Below, in pieces: positions 52,495-62,243 of a DNA stretch of 64,000 nucleotides (its first letter is position 1; every line of letters begins with the position of its first letter). The stretch spans positions 33,512-97,511 of the forward strand of contig NZ_MVOC01000050.1 in assembly GCF_002043095.1 (NCBI RefSeq). The letters run 5' to 3'. Below the pieces are notes generated by a model, which saw only the letters and a list, made by a program, of their open reading frames with translations, was not told where the DNA came from and did no database searches. Both the position numbers and the translations under genes were made by a program. This DNA comes from Mycobacterium sp. AT1 (GTDB lineage: Bacteria > Actinomycetota > Actinomycetes > Mycobacteriales > Mycobacteriaceae).

Positions 52495-53326
52495 CGGCTT
52501 CTGGACTGATCCGAGGTGTCCCGTGAGCGTCGCGCGAGATCAGCCCCCGTTCGTCGAAGGCGTCGAGCCACCCCCGCATCGGCCACCATCCCCAGCGTCG
52601 GTGGAACGTGACGGCGTTCGTCACGATGTCCCTGAGGTGCTCGACCGGCGGATCGGAGATCGGGTGGAACTGGTGAAACGCGTGCGCACCGCCCACCCAC
52701 CGCAGCCCGACCGACCCGGCGGCCGCGCGTTGCGCGTAGTCGGTGTCCTCTCCGCCGTAGCCCGTGTAGTCGGTGCAGAAACCGCCGATGCGCTGCCACA
52801 CCGACGCGGTGACGGCGAACGACAGCGACCAGAAGAGTTCGTACTCGACGCCCGCCTCGGTGACGCCTGCCGCCGGAGCGGGTCTGGCCGGATGAGGATC
52901 GGCGAGGTTGGACAGGCGGTCCAGGTCGTACCCGTCGGGCCCGGGGGGCGGGAGGTAGGTGACGGGCCCACAGAGCAGCGCACCCGCGTGCGCGGGATTG
53001 CGTGCCGCGAGGAGGTAGTGGGTGAGCATGTCGGGCGCGGGGATGCAGTCCACGTCCAAGAAGACGAGCAACTCGGCGCCATCGTCGATCGCCACGTGGG
53101 CGCCGAGATTGCGCGCCTCCGCCATCGGGATGCGCGCTGATTCCGTCCGCAGCGGAACGCCGAGCGTGCGGTCGCCACGGCCCCGAACCGTTCCGAGTGC
53201 GTGGTCGTCGTCGACCGCCACCACGACGTGCCGGTCGGCCCGAATGTCGCTGCGGTCAAGGCCTTCCAGCTGCCTGCGCAGGTGTGAGGTGCGGCCACGT
53301 ACGGCCGTCACGATCGCCGTCTTCAC
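52475..53326 (-). CDS. Family 2 glycosyltransferase with galactosyltransferase-like C-terminus
   Basis: 283 residues from a GTG overlapping the stop of the upstream gene (GTGA). The GT-A fold is seen in 'VKTAIVTAVRGRTSHLRRQLEGL' and 'LLVFLDVDCIPAPDML' with the DxD metal site near residue 94. The C-terminal part 'SLSFAVTASVWQRIGGFCTDYTGYGGEDTDYAQRAAA' is the conserved G-G-E-D-x-D acceptor region. It is cytosolic with no membrane segment. Second to last of four overlapping genes. Confidence 0.85.
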   Translation of the reverse strand: MKTAIVTAVRGRTSHLRRQLEGLDRSDIRADRHVVVAVDDDHALGTVRGRGDRTLGVPLRTESARIPMAEARNLGAHVAIDDGAELLVFLDVDCIPAPDMLTHYLLAARNPAHAGALLCGPVTYLPPPGPDGYDLDRLSNLADPHPARPAPAAGVTEAGVEYELFWSLSFAVTASVWQRIGGFCTDYTGYGGEDTDYAQRAAAGSVGLRWVGGAHAFHQFHPISDPPVEHLRDIVTNAVTFHRRWGWWPMRGWLDAFDERGLISRDAHGTPRISPEAVDLGSV

Positions 53327-54309
53327 GCCGCGGCCACCTGGTCGATCAGCGCCGCCGCCCGGGCCGCCGAATGGGACGTCTGCCATCGATCCCACACGTC
53401 CGAGCCAAGGGCGCGCGCGTCGTCGACGAGGTGAGGCCAGTCCGAGAGATCGGGCCACTGGGGTCGTACCACCGCAAGTCCCGCGCGGTGCAAGGCCCGT
53501 GCGGTGGCCCGTTGCTCGGCGAATGGTCGGTCCTGGGCGACGATGATCGCCGGCCGGCCCGCCGCGGCGATGTCGGCGACGGAGCCTTGGCCTGCTGACG
53601 AGACCACCACGTCGGCCGCGCACAACTCGGGCCAGGGGTCCTCGGCCCACGGACCGCCCTTCACGCCGAGCGTCGTCCACGAAAACTCGGGATGTGCTGC
53701 GGCGCATCGGTCCACCGTGTCGGTCGTAAGGGCGGCACCACCGGATCCGTTGAGCACCAAGATACTTGGGCGGTCACGAGGGGATCGCTTGGGCCGTTGG
53801 CGACCGTCGAAACGGCTGATGCCGCCGACGTAGGTCGTCTTCTGGGAGTGCTGCGCCAACCAGGGTGGCTCGTAGAGCTTCTGCGGCCACGCCGCCACGA
53901 TGTGTTCTGCTGTCCGGTAGGCCAATTCGTGGGCGGCGTCGGTCCTGTCGCCCGGCATGGCCACCACGACGACGGGGACGCCGAGCAGGCGCACCAACAG
54001 CGTCACCTCGACCGACACGTCGACCACCATCACCCGCGGTCGGTGGGTCGAGACCCACTCGGTGATCATGGCCATGCGCTCGCGAAGGCCCGCGTCGTGA
54101 AGGGGTGCCCAGTGCAGCGCTCCGCCTCCGTGGACGTTGACGTGAGCGGTGCCGTCGTCGTCGCGCGGGAGCTGAACCGTCGAGACCCCTGGCCGCTCGG
54201 GGATGGCGAGTGACGACAGGATGGTGACGGGCTCACGCAGGTGTGCGCAGATGCTGGTCGCCCTGGCCAGATGCCCCCGACCGTGGTGATGCACGTAGTA
54301 GCCAATCAT
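53323..54309 (-). CDS. MurG/MGT-like glycosyltransferase (GT-B)
   Basis: 328 residues. The N-terminus 'MIGYYVHHHGRGHLARATSI' has the H-G-x-G-H-x-x-R loop of MurG-like enzymes. The C-terminal donor domain has 'ILVLNGSGGAA' and 'ADVVVSSAGQGSVADIAAAGRPAIIVAQDRPFAEQ', the family 28-type nucleotide-sugar site. No membrane segment. Its 5' end overlaps the upstream GT4 gene by 77 bases, an unusually long same-strand overlap. The acceptor is unknown. Confidence 0.83.
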   Translation of the reverse strand: MIGYYVHHHGRGHLARATSICAHLREPVTILSSLAIPERPGVSTVQLPRDDDGTAHVNVHGGGALHWAPLHDAGLRERMAMITEWVSTHRPRVMVVDVSVEVTLLVRLLGVPVVVVAMPGDRTDAAHELAYRTAEHIVAAWPQKLYEPPWLAQHSQKTTYVGGISRFDGRQRPKRSPRDRPSILVLNGSGGAALTTDTVDRCAAAHPEFSWTTLGVKGGPWAEDPWPELCAADVVVSSAGQGSVADIAAAGRPAIIVAQDRPFAEQRATARALHRAGLAVVRPQWPDLSDWPHLVDDARALGSDVWDRWQTSHSAARAAALIDQVAAA

Positions 54310-55399
54310 TGTCGGCGGATTTCCGTTCGTCGATGAGGTCGCGATAGATGGTGAGGTAGCGCGTCACCATGGAGCGCGCGCTACACCTGGCGATGGCGCT
54401 GTCGCGCACGGATTCCCGCGGGAGGAGCACTGCCGCGGGAATCGCCGCGGCCATCGCGAAGACGTCGCCGGGGGCGACGAGGCGACCGCTCTTGGCGTCG
54501 ATCACCTCGGGAATTCCGCCGCGCGCGAAGGCGACGACGGGGGTGCCACACGCGGCCGCCTCGGCGGCGACCAGGCAGTAGGGTTCGTCCCACAGCGGCG
54601 TCACCAGGGCGGCCGCCGCGCCGCCAACCAGCGACGCCAACTCTTGTTGGTCGAGATGTCCTGCGTAACAGACGCGTTCGCTCAACTTGGGTGCGATGAG
54701 TTCGCGGAAGTAGTCCGCATTGCCGATGGGGCCCGCCAGTACCAGGCGACGCCCGGACACCGCCGCCGCCGCAATCGCGAGGTGCGTCCCCTTCTCGGGG
54801 GTCAGCCGGCCCGACCACACCAGATGGTCACCGCCAGGGCCCGCCGGCCACCGGGACGGGTCGACGCCGTTGGGCACCAAGTGCATTCGATCGGCGACGA
54901 CGTGACGCCACGTGCCGGCCGTGAACCCGCTCACGGCGGCGAAGGCGGAGCCCGCACCGCCGGTGGCACCGATCGCGGACTCGAGCCACGGGAACGGCGG
55001 CGTATGGAAGGTTGTCAACATCGGAGTGCGCAACCGCGGTGCCAGATGGATCGGCACGTGATGAAGGCAGTGGTTGTGGATGACGTCGACGTCGTGGGCG
55101 CCGTCGTCGACGAGGTGCCGCATGAGGTCGAGGAAGGCGTGGTGGTCGGATTCCTTCACCGCGCCTGGCAACGGGAAGGGCCCCGCCGCGGCCGCGGTGC
55201 GCGGCAGGGGCGTGATCGTCAGGCCGGGATCCCCGGAATCGAGGTCCGAATCGCCGTCGGCGAACAGGGTGACGCGATGGCCCTCGTCGGCGAGCGCGCG
55301 CGCCAGATGCCACACGTGGGCTTCGAGGCCGCCGGCGAACGGTTGGCGGATGGGGAACCGGTTGTGGGCGATGAGGGCGATGTGCAGGCGTGAGGTCAT
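54233..55399 (-). CDS. Family 4 glycosyltransferase
   Basis: 388 residues, ATG at 55399. The GT-B N-terminal domain has 'RFPIRQPFAGGLEAHVWHLARALADEGHRVTLFA', and the C-terminal has 'VPNGVDPSRWP', 'VWSGRLTPEKGTHLAIAAA' and the E-x7-E region 'EPYCLVAAEAAACGTPVVAFARGGIPEVI'. These mark a retaining GT4 enzyme. It heads the GT4-MurG-like-GT2-ANTAR operon, with a SigF-like promoter about 86 bases upstream. The last 20 or so residues are polar and specific to this protein. Confidence 0.9.
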   Translation of the reverse strand: MTSRLHIALIAHNRFPIRQPFAGGLEAHVWHLARALADEGHRVTLFADGDSDLDSGDPGLTITPLPRTAAAAGPFPLPGAVKESDHHAFLDLMRHLVDDGAHDVDVIHNHCLHHVPIHLAPRLRTPMLTTFHTPPFPWLESAIGATGGAGSAFAAVSGFTAGTWRHVVADRMHLVPNGVDPSRWPAGPGGDHLVWSGRLTPEKGTHLAIAAAAVSGRRLVLAGPIGNADYFRELIAPKLSERVCYAGHLDQQELASLVGGAAAALVTPLWDEPYCLVAAEAAACGTPVVAFARGGIPEVIDAKSGRLVAPGDVFAMAAAIPAAVLLPRESVRDSAIARCSARSMVTRYLTIYRDLIDERKSADNDWLLRASPRSGASGQGDQHLRTPA

Positions 55400-55484
55400 G
55401 CCGACGTCCGGTGGTCGGTTACACCATTGTCTACTAAGGTCACGCGCAGCCCTTTGGCCCGGGGACGGACGGGCCGTGGGTACT

Positions 55485-55508
55485 TACCCCGTCCCACGGG
55501 CTTGTAAC
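55485..55508 (-). promoter_or_regulatory. SigF-like promoter of the glycosyltransferase operon
   Basis: On the minus strand GTTA (55505-55508), 15 bases, GGGTA (55485-55489). One mismatch from GTTT in the -35. It lies in the 173-base gap between the GT4 and HadA-like genes and points to the glycosyltransferase operon. Confidence 0.5.
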
Positions 55509-55572
55509 AACGCGCGCCAAGATGGTCAGACAAAGTGATCGGGGCGAGTCCGACCAGCTAGATTCGTCAGTC

Positions 55573-56028
55573 ATGGCCCTGTCCCCAGACCTCGTCGGCA
55601 TGACCTACGAGCATCCTGAGCCGTTCGTGGTCGGACGTGAGGAAGTCCGCCAGTACGCGGCGGCGGTGAAGAACCAGGACGCCGCCTATCACGACGAGGA
55701 CGCGGCGCAGGCGCTGGGCCACGACGCGATCCTGGCTCCGCTGACGTTCATCTCGATCCTCGGATATCGAGCCCAGATGGCGTTCTTCGACCACGCGAAC
55801 GTCGTGATCACCGACGAGAAGCTCATCCAGGCCGAGCAGAGCCTGAAGATCTTCCTTCCCATCAAGGCCGGGGACGTCCTGCGCTGTCGCATCCGCATCG
55901 ACTCGCTGCGACGGGCGTTCGGCGCGGACGTCCTCACGCTCAAGAGTTGGATCGTCAACCAGGACGGCGAGACCGTTCAGGAGGACTACACGACGATGGC
56001 GGGACGCACCGAGCCCGACGAGGCCTGA
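55573..56028 (+). CDS. HadA-like MaoC/hotdog dehydratase subunit
   Basis: 151 residues from ATG at 55573. It aligns along its length with mycobacterial HadA/HadC: 'DLVGMTYEHPEPFVVGREEVRQYAAAVKNQDAAYHDEDAA' and 'APLTFISILGYRAQMAFFDHANVVITDEKLIQAEQSLKIFLPI'. HadA-type subunits lack the catalytic Asp/His and need a HadB-like partner for (3R)-hydroxyacyl dehydration; no hadB is nearby, so this is a stand-alone paralogue rather than the hadABC locus. It might act in a different acyl pathway. Confidence 0.85.
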   Translation: MALSPDLVGMTYEHPEPFVVGREEVRQYAAAVKNQDAAYHDEDAAQALGHDAILAPLTFISILGYRAQMAFFDHANVVITDEKLIQAEQSLKIFLPIKAGDVLRCRIRIDSLRRAFGADVLTLKSWIVNQDGETVQEDYTTMAGRTEPDEA

Positions 56029-56038
56029 CGGTCCGGGT

Positions 56039-56062
56039 GTTTCCCCGGCGCCCCACGGGGTA
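56039..56062 (+). promoter_or_regulatory. SigF-type promoter of the DUF3140-furA-katG locus
   Basis: GTTT (56039-56042), 15 bases, GGGTA (56058-56062): an exact match to the SigF consensus. It starts 11 bases after the HadA-like stop and predicts a transcript start near 56070, about 40 bases before the DUF3140 GTG. Confidence 0.75.
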
Positions 56063-56111
56063 AGTCCTCGGCGCGCGGCAATGCGCACGAAGAGTGGTGG
56101 GGAGCGTCAAG

Positions 56112-56426
56112 GTGGCAGACGACGTCGGGCGGCAGCGGACGTGGAAGGAGTTCTCCGCGGCGGTCAACATGACGGCGTCGGAGCTCACGGAGTGGCTCGA
56201 CGGCGACGAGTCGAAGTCGACGGGGCACGCTGGCGGGCGGCACCTCGTGGCGATCCTCGAGACGAAGAAGGCCGACCTCTCCCTTGGCGACTACGACCAC
56301 ATGCAAGAGGCGGTGGGTTACGTCAAACGCCATCTCGCGCAACGTCCGTCGGGTGAGGTGGACGATTCCTCCTGGCGCTTCTCGCTGATGAACTGGGGTC
56401 ACGATCCACTCAGGAAGAACTCTTGA
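56112..56426 (+). CDS. DUF3140 family protein
   Basis: 104 residues from GTG at 56112, with GGGGAG 9 bases upstream. It reads 'WKEFSAAVNMTASELTEWLDGDESKS', 'HLVAILETKKADLSLGDYDHMQEAVGYVKRHLAQRP' and 'WRFSLMNWGHDPL', the DUF3140 signature of actinobacterial DNA-binding-like proteins. The function is not known. It is placed directly before furA, and its stop overlaps the furA promoter. It is preceded by a SigF promoter that could also feed furA-katG. Confidence 0.88.
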   Translation: MADDVGRQRTWKEFSAAVNMTASELTEWLDGDESKSTGHAGGRHLVAILETKKADLSLGDYDHMQEAVGYVKRHLAQRPSGEVDDSSWRFSLMNWGHDPLRKNS

Positions 56427-56451
56427 CTCATTCCAGACAACGTACTAAAAC
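56423..56451 (+). promoter_or_regulatory. Putative furA promoter, leaderless
   Basis: TTGACT (56423-56428) and TAAAAC (56446-56451) are 17 bases apart. A start at about 56458-56460 coincides with the GTG at 56459, so the mRNA would be leaderless, as described for mycobacterial furA. The A-rich stretch between the hexamers is the likely FurA operator. Confidence 0.5.
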
Positions 56452-56458
56452 GGATGAC

Positions 56459-56914
56459 GTGGGTGCTTCAGTCGAGTTCCGGCGACTGCTGCGGGAGGCG
56501 GCGCTGCGGGTAACGCGGCCACGGGTCGCCGTGCTCGGCGCCGTGTACGCCAACCCGCACGCCGACACCGAGACGATCACCCGCGCGACCCGCGCCCAGG
56601 TGCCCGACGTCTCCCACCAAACCGTCTACGACGCGCTGAGCGCACTCACCGCGGTCGGCCTGGTGCGCCGAATTCAGCCCGCGGGATCGGTGGCGCGCTA
56701 CGAGGCCCGCGTCGGGGACAACCACCATCACGTGGTGTGTCGATCGTGCGGCGCCGTCGCCGACGTCGACTGTGCCGTCGGCGACGCGCCCTGCCTCGTC
56801 CCCGCCGACGGCGACGGCCACCTCGAAGGCTTCACGGTCGACGAGGCGGAAGTCATCTACTGGGGCTATTGTCCCGACTGCTCGACGGTGAGCCCAGCTC
56901 GATCAGAGTCGTGA
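56459..56914 (+). CDS. furA: Ferric uptake-type regulator FurA
   Basis: 151 residues from GTG at 56459. That start is chosen over the TTG at 56423 because it gives the same N-terminal length before 'LRVTRPRVAVL' as M. tuberculosis FurA and because the TTG is the promoter -35. The winged helix lies at about 15-85 ('VSHQTVYDALSALTAVGLVRRI'). Metal ligands are in 'GDNHHHVVCRSCGAVADVDC' and 'YWGYCPDC'. FurA represses itself and katG and is relieved by peroxide. katG follows 36 bases downstream. Confidence 0.93.
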   Translation: MGASVEFRRLLREAALRVTRPRVAVLGAVYANPHADTETITRATRAQVPDVSHQTVYDALSALTAVGLVRRIQPAGSVARYEARVGDNHHHVVCRSCGAVADVDCAVGDAPCLVPADGDGHLEGFTVDEAEVIYWGYCPDCSTVSPARSES

Positions 56915-56950
56915 AACCCAGCCCGTTTCGCCAACCCTGGAAGGAATGTC

Positions 56951-59188
<2,238 letters not shown>

Positions 59189-59201
59189 TCGTCTGTTCGA
59201 C

Positions 59202-59234
59202 ACCGGGCCGGATGCCTTCGGGGTCCGGCCCGGT
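59202..59234. terminator. Hairpin terminator after katG
   Basis: ACCGGGCCGGA (59202-59212) pairs perfectly with TCCGGCCCGGT (59224-59234) across an 11-base loop, 14 bases after the katG stop. No T-run follows. Confidence 0.75.
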
Positions 59235-59256
59235 TCGTCGAGTTCTACAGTGAGGC

Positions 59257-60729
59257 ATGAATTTCGAGGAGTACCGCGGCTACGACGCCACCGGCCTGGC
59301 CCACCTCGTAGCCAACGGGGAAGTGTCGGCGGCCGAATTGCTCGAGCTGGCGCGTGCCAGGGCAGCGGTGGTCAACCCGCGGATCAACGCGATCGTTCGT
59401 GACGTACCCGCGACGCCGACAAGCGATCTCGTCGGCCCGTTCGCCGGTGTCCCGTTCCTCGTCAAGGACTTGGCCCAGGACTACGCGGGCCTACCGACCT
59501 CGTCGGGATCGCGTGCGCTTGCGTCGACTCCCGTTGCGCAGCACGCGACGATCGTCCAGCGGTGGATCGACGCCGGGCTGGTCATCTTCGGCAAGACCAA
59601 TACCCCCGAGTTCGGCGCCAAGGGCGTCACCGAGCCCGCGGTGTGGGGGCCGGCGCGCAACCCCTGGAATCTGGGGCGCACGCCCGGCGGGTCCTCCGGC
59701 GGGTCCGCTGCCGCAGTCGCCGCGGGCATCGTGCCTTGTGCCGGCGCCAACGACGGCGGCGGGTCGATCCGCATTCCGGCGGCCTGCTGCGGGCTCGTCG
59801 GCTTGAAACCCGGCCGCGGACTTACCCCCTCGGGTCCGGTGAGCAGTGAACCCATGCACGGCGCCGCCGTCCAGGGCGTGGTCTCCCGCACGGTCCGCGA
59901 CACCGCGGGAATGCTCGACGTCATCAGCGGCGGTGAGCCGTCCGGACCCTACGTGCCAGGACTGCCTGCCTCGCCGTTCGCGCGGTGCGTCGGCGAGGAT
60001 CCAGGACGACTGCGGATCGGCGTGCACGTTCCGTCGTCGATCAATCCGTCGCCGCACCCAGAGGCATTCGCGGCGGTCGAGGCCACCGTGCGCGCCCTGA
60101 CCGACCTCGGACACGACGTCGACGAGTTGACCACGGCGCCATACGACGACGCGGTGTTGGCCAAGGACTTCCTGCTCACCTGGTTCGTCCACGTCGCGTG
60201 GGACGTCGCCGAGGCCAAGCGGCTGACGGGTGCGGGTGACGAGTCCTTCGAGCGCGACACGCTCATCATGGCGGCCCTTGGCCGTGCGACCGGCGGCGTC
60301 GACTACGTGGCCGCCGTCGAACGGCGACACCAGCACACGCTCCGGCTGACGGACTTCTTCGACACCCATGACCTGCTGCTGACGCCCACCTTGGCGACCC
60401 CTCCGCCGCGGATCGGCGAATTCGACCTTCCGGTGGCGCTGCAACGCAGTGCCGACGTGCTGATCAAGACCCGCACCGCCCGGCTGTTGCGCTACACCAA
60501 GATCGTCGACGACATGGTGGACCAGAACCTCGGCTGGGTGCCCTACACGCAGCTCGCGAATCTCACTGGGCGACCGGCCATTTCGCTGCCCCTGCACCAG
60601 ACGGCCGACGGGCTGCCGTTGGGCGTCCAGTTCGTCGCACCCCTGGCGGGTGAGGCGCTGCTGCTCCGCTTGGCCGCCCAACTCGAAGAGGCGCTGCCGT
60701 GGGCCGATCGCGTGGCACCCGCGGTGTGA
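59257..60729 (+). CDS. Amidase signature family enzyme
   Basis: 490 residues from ATG at 59257. The Ser-cisSer-Lys triad is visible: lysine in 'PFLVKDLAQD' (near 69), cis-serine in 'GGSSGGSAAAVAAG' (near 146) and nucleophile serine in 'GANDGGGSIRIPAACCGLVGLKP' (near 169). Mycobacterial genomes hold several AmiA/AmiC-type amidases and this is one of that length. It hydrolyses an unknown amide. It stands alone after the katG terminator. Confidence 0.93.
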   Translation: MNFEEYRGYDATGLAHLVANGEVSAAELLELARARAAVVNPRINAIVRDVPATPTSDLVGPFAGVPFLVKDLAQDYAGLPTSSGSRALASTPVAQHATIVQRWIDAGLVIFGKTNTPEFGAKGVTEPAVWGPARNPWNLGRTPGGSSGGSAAAVAAGIVPCAGANDGGGSIRIPAACCGLVGLKPGRGLTPSGPVSSEPMHGAAVQGVVSRTVRDTAGMLDVISGGEPSGPYVPGLPASPFARCVGEDPGRLRIGVHVPSSINPSPHPEAFAAVEATVRALTDLGHDVDELTTAPYDDAVLAKDFLLTWFVHVAWDVAEAKRLTGAGDESFERDTLIMAALGRATGGVDYVAAVERRHQHTLRLTDFFDTHDLLLTPTLATPPPRIGEFDLPVALQRSADVLIKTRTARLLRYTKIVDDMVDQNLGWVPYTQLANLTGRPAISLPLHQTADGLPLGVQFVAPLAGEALLLRLAAQLEEALPWADRVAPAV

Positions 60730-60742
60730 TAGACACGGCGCT

Positions 60743-62209
60743 ATGTCAGCGCCGCGCGTGACCGGCGACCGCCTCCTGGTGCCGGGGGAGACGTGCTGGC
60801 GCCTCGAGCATGCCGAGCAGTTCGCCTTCATCGTGGATGCGGCCGACTACTTTCGCCACACCAAGGCGGCGATGCTGCGCGCCAAGCACCGCATCCTCCT
60901 CATCGGGTGGGACTTCGACGCCAGGACGGTCTTCGAACCCGGCGGCAAGACCCTGCCCGGGTACAACGAGCTGGGGCCGTTCCTTCGGTCGCTGGTCCGC
61001 AAGCGGCCCACGCTCGAGGTGCACGTCCTGCGATCCAATCTGAGGTTGCTGCCCGCGTTCGAGGGGCTGTGGACGGGCGTCACCCCCGTCTCGGTGATGA
61101 ACCGCTTCAGCAGCGAGCGCATGCACTTCGCCATCGACGGCGCGCACCCCACGGGTGCCGTTCACCACCAGAAGATCGTCGTGGTCGACGACTCCGTCGC
61201 CTTCTGCGGTGGCATCGACTTCACCGTCGACCGGTGGGACACCCCTGAGCACCTCGACGAGAACAGGCTGCGGCGCGCGCTCGGGGAGCCCCACGGGCCC
61301 CGCCACGAGGTGGCGGCCGCGGTGGACGACGCCGCGGCGCGGGCGCTCGGCGAGGTCGCCCGAGACCGCTGGTTGGCCGCCACCGGGCAGTCCCTCGAGC
61401 CGGTCGAGTCCACCAGGGACGTCTGGCCCGACGCGCTGGCGCCCACTTTGCGTGACGTCGACGTCGCGATCGCGCGCACCATGCCCCGGCTCGGCGACGG
61501 CGAGGAAATACGCGAGGTGGAGGCACTGAACCTCGCGGGGATGGCGGCCGCGCGCGAGACCATCTACCTGGAGAACCAGTACCTCGCCTCGCGGACGTTG
61601 GTCGACGCCCTCGCGGCGCGGCTGCGCGAGCCGGCCGGTCCTGAGATCGTGATCGTGATCCCGCGCAAGTCCGAGAGCCCGCTGGAGGAGCGCTCGATGG
61701 ACAGCGCCCGCTACCGCATGCTGAAGAGGTTGTGGGCGGCCGACCTGCACGACCGGCTCGGGGTGTACTGGCCGGTCACCGACGGTGGCACCCCCGTGTA
61801 CGTGCACGCGAAGGTCATGGCGGTCGACGACCGCCTCTTCCGGGTTGGCTCGTCGAACCTCAACAACCGCTCGCTGGGTTTCGACAGCGAATGTGACGTC
61901 GCCGTCGAGGCCGTCGGTCCCGACGAGTCGGACGTTGCCCGCACGATCGTGACGCTGCGCAACGCGCTCGTCTGCGAGCACCTCGGCGTGGACGTCGAGG
62001 AGTTCGAGCGGGAACACGCCGAACGGGGGTCCTTCCTCGCGGCCGTCGAGGCTTTGCGCGGTTCGGGCCGCACCCTGCTGCGGTTCACCGCCGAGACGGT
62101 GGTTGGGGAGGCCAGTCTTTGGGCGGAGAACGACCTGATGGACCCCGACCGGGTGCCCGAGTCCTTCGCCAGGAGCGTGGCGAGGTGGCTCGGCGGGTTC
62201 GTCGACTGA
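60743..62209 (+). CDS. Phospholipase D-like protein (two HKD motifs)
   Basis: 488 residues. Two HxK(x)4D motifs are present: 'HHQKIVVVDDSVAFCGGID' near residue 140 and 'HAKVMAVDDRLFRVGSSNLNNRS' near residue 354. No membrane segment or signal peptide is evident. The layout matches the PLD superfamily (phospholipase D or cardiolipin synthase-like); 'RILLIGWDFDARTVFEPGG' and 'IYLENQYLASRTLVDAL' favour true PLD-type proteins over cardiolipin synthases. Start ATG at 60743, 13 bases after the amidase stop; possibly co-transcribed. Confidence 0.9.
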   Translation: MSAPRVTGDRLLVPGETCWRLEHAEQFAFIVDAADYFRHTKAAMLRAKHRILLIGWDFDARTVFEPGGKTLPGYNELGPFLRSLVRKRPTLEVHVLRSNLRLLPAFEGLWTGVTPVSVMNRFSSERMHFAIDGAHPTGAVHHQKIVVVDDSVAFCGGIDFTVDRWDTPEHLDENRLRRALGEPHGPRHEVAAAVDDAAARALGEVARDRWLAATGQSLEPVESTRDVWPDALAPTLRDVDVAIARTMPRLGDGEEIREVEALNLAGMAAARETIYLENQYLASRTLVDALAARLREPAGPEIVIVIPRKSESPLEERSMDSARYRMLKRLWAADLHDRLGVYWPVTDGGTPVYVHAKVMAVDDRLFRVGSSNLNNRSLGFDSECDVAVEAVGPDESDVARTIVTLRNALVCEHLGVDVEEFEREHAERGSFLAAVEALRGSGRTLLRFTAETVVGEASLWAENDLMDPDRVPESFARSVARWLGGFVD

Positions 62210-62243
62210 CGGGGTACCCGAGCCGGCGGGCACCATGGACGGC

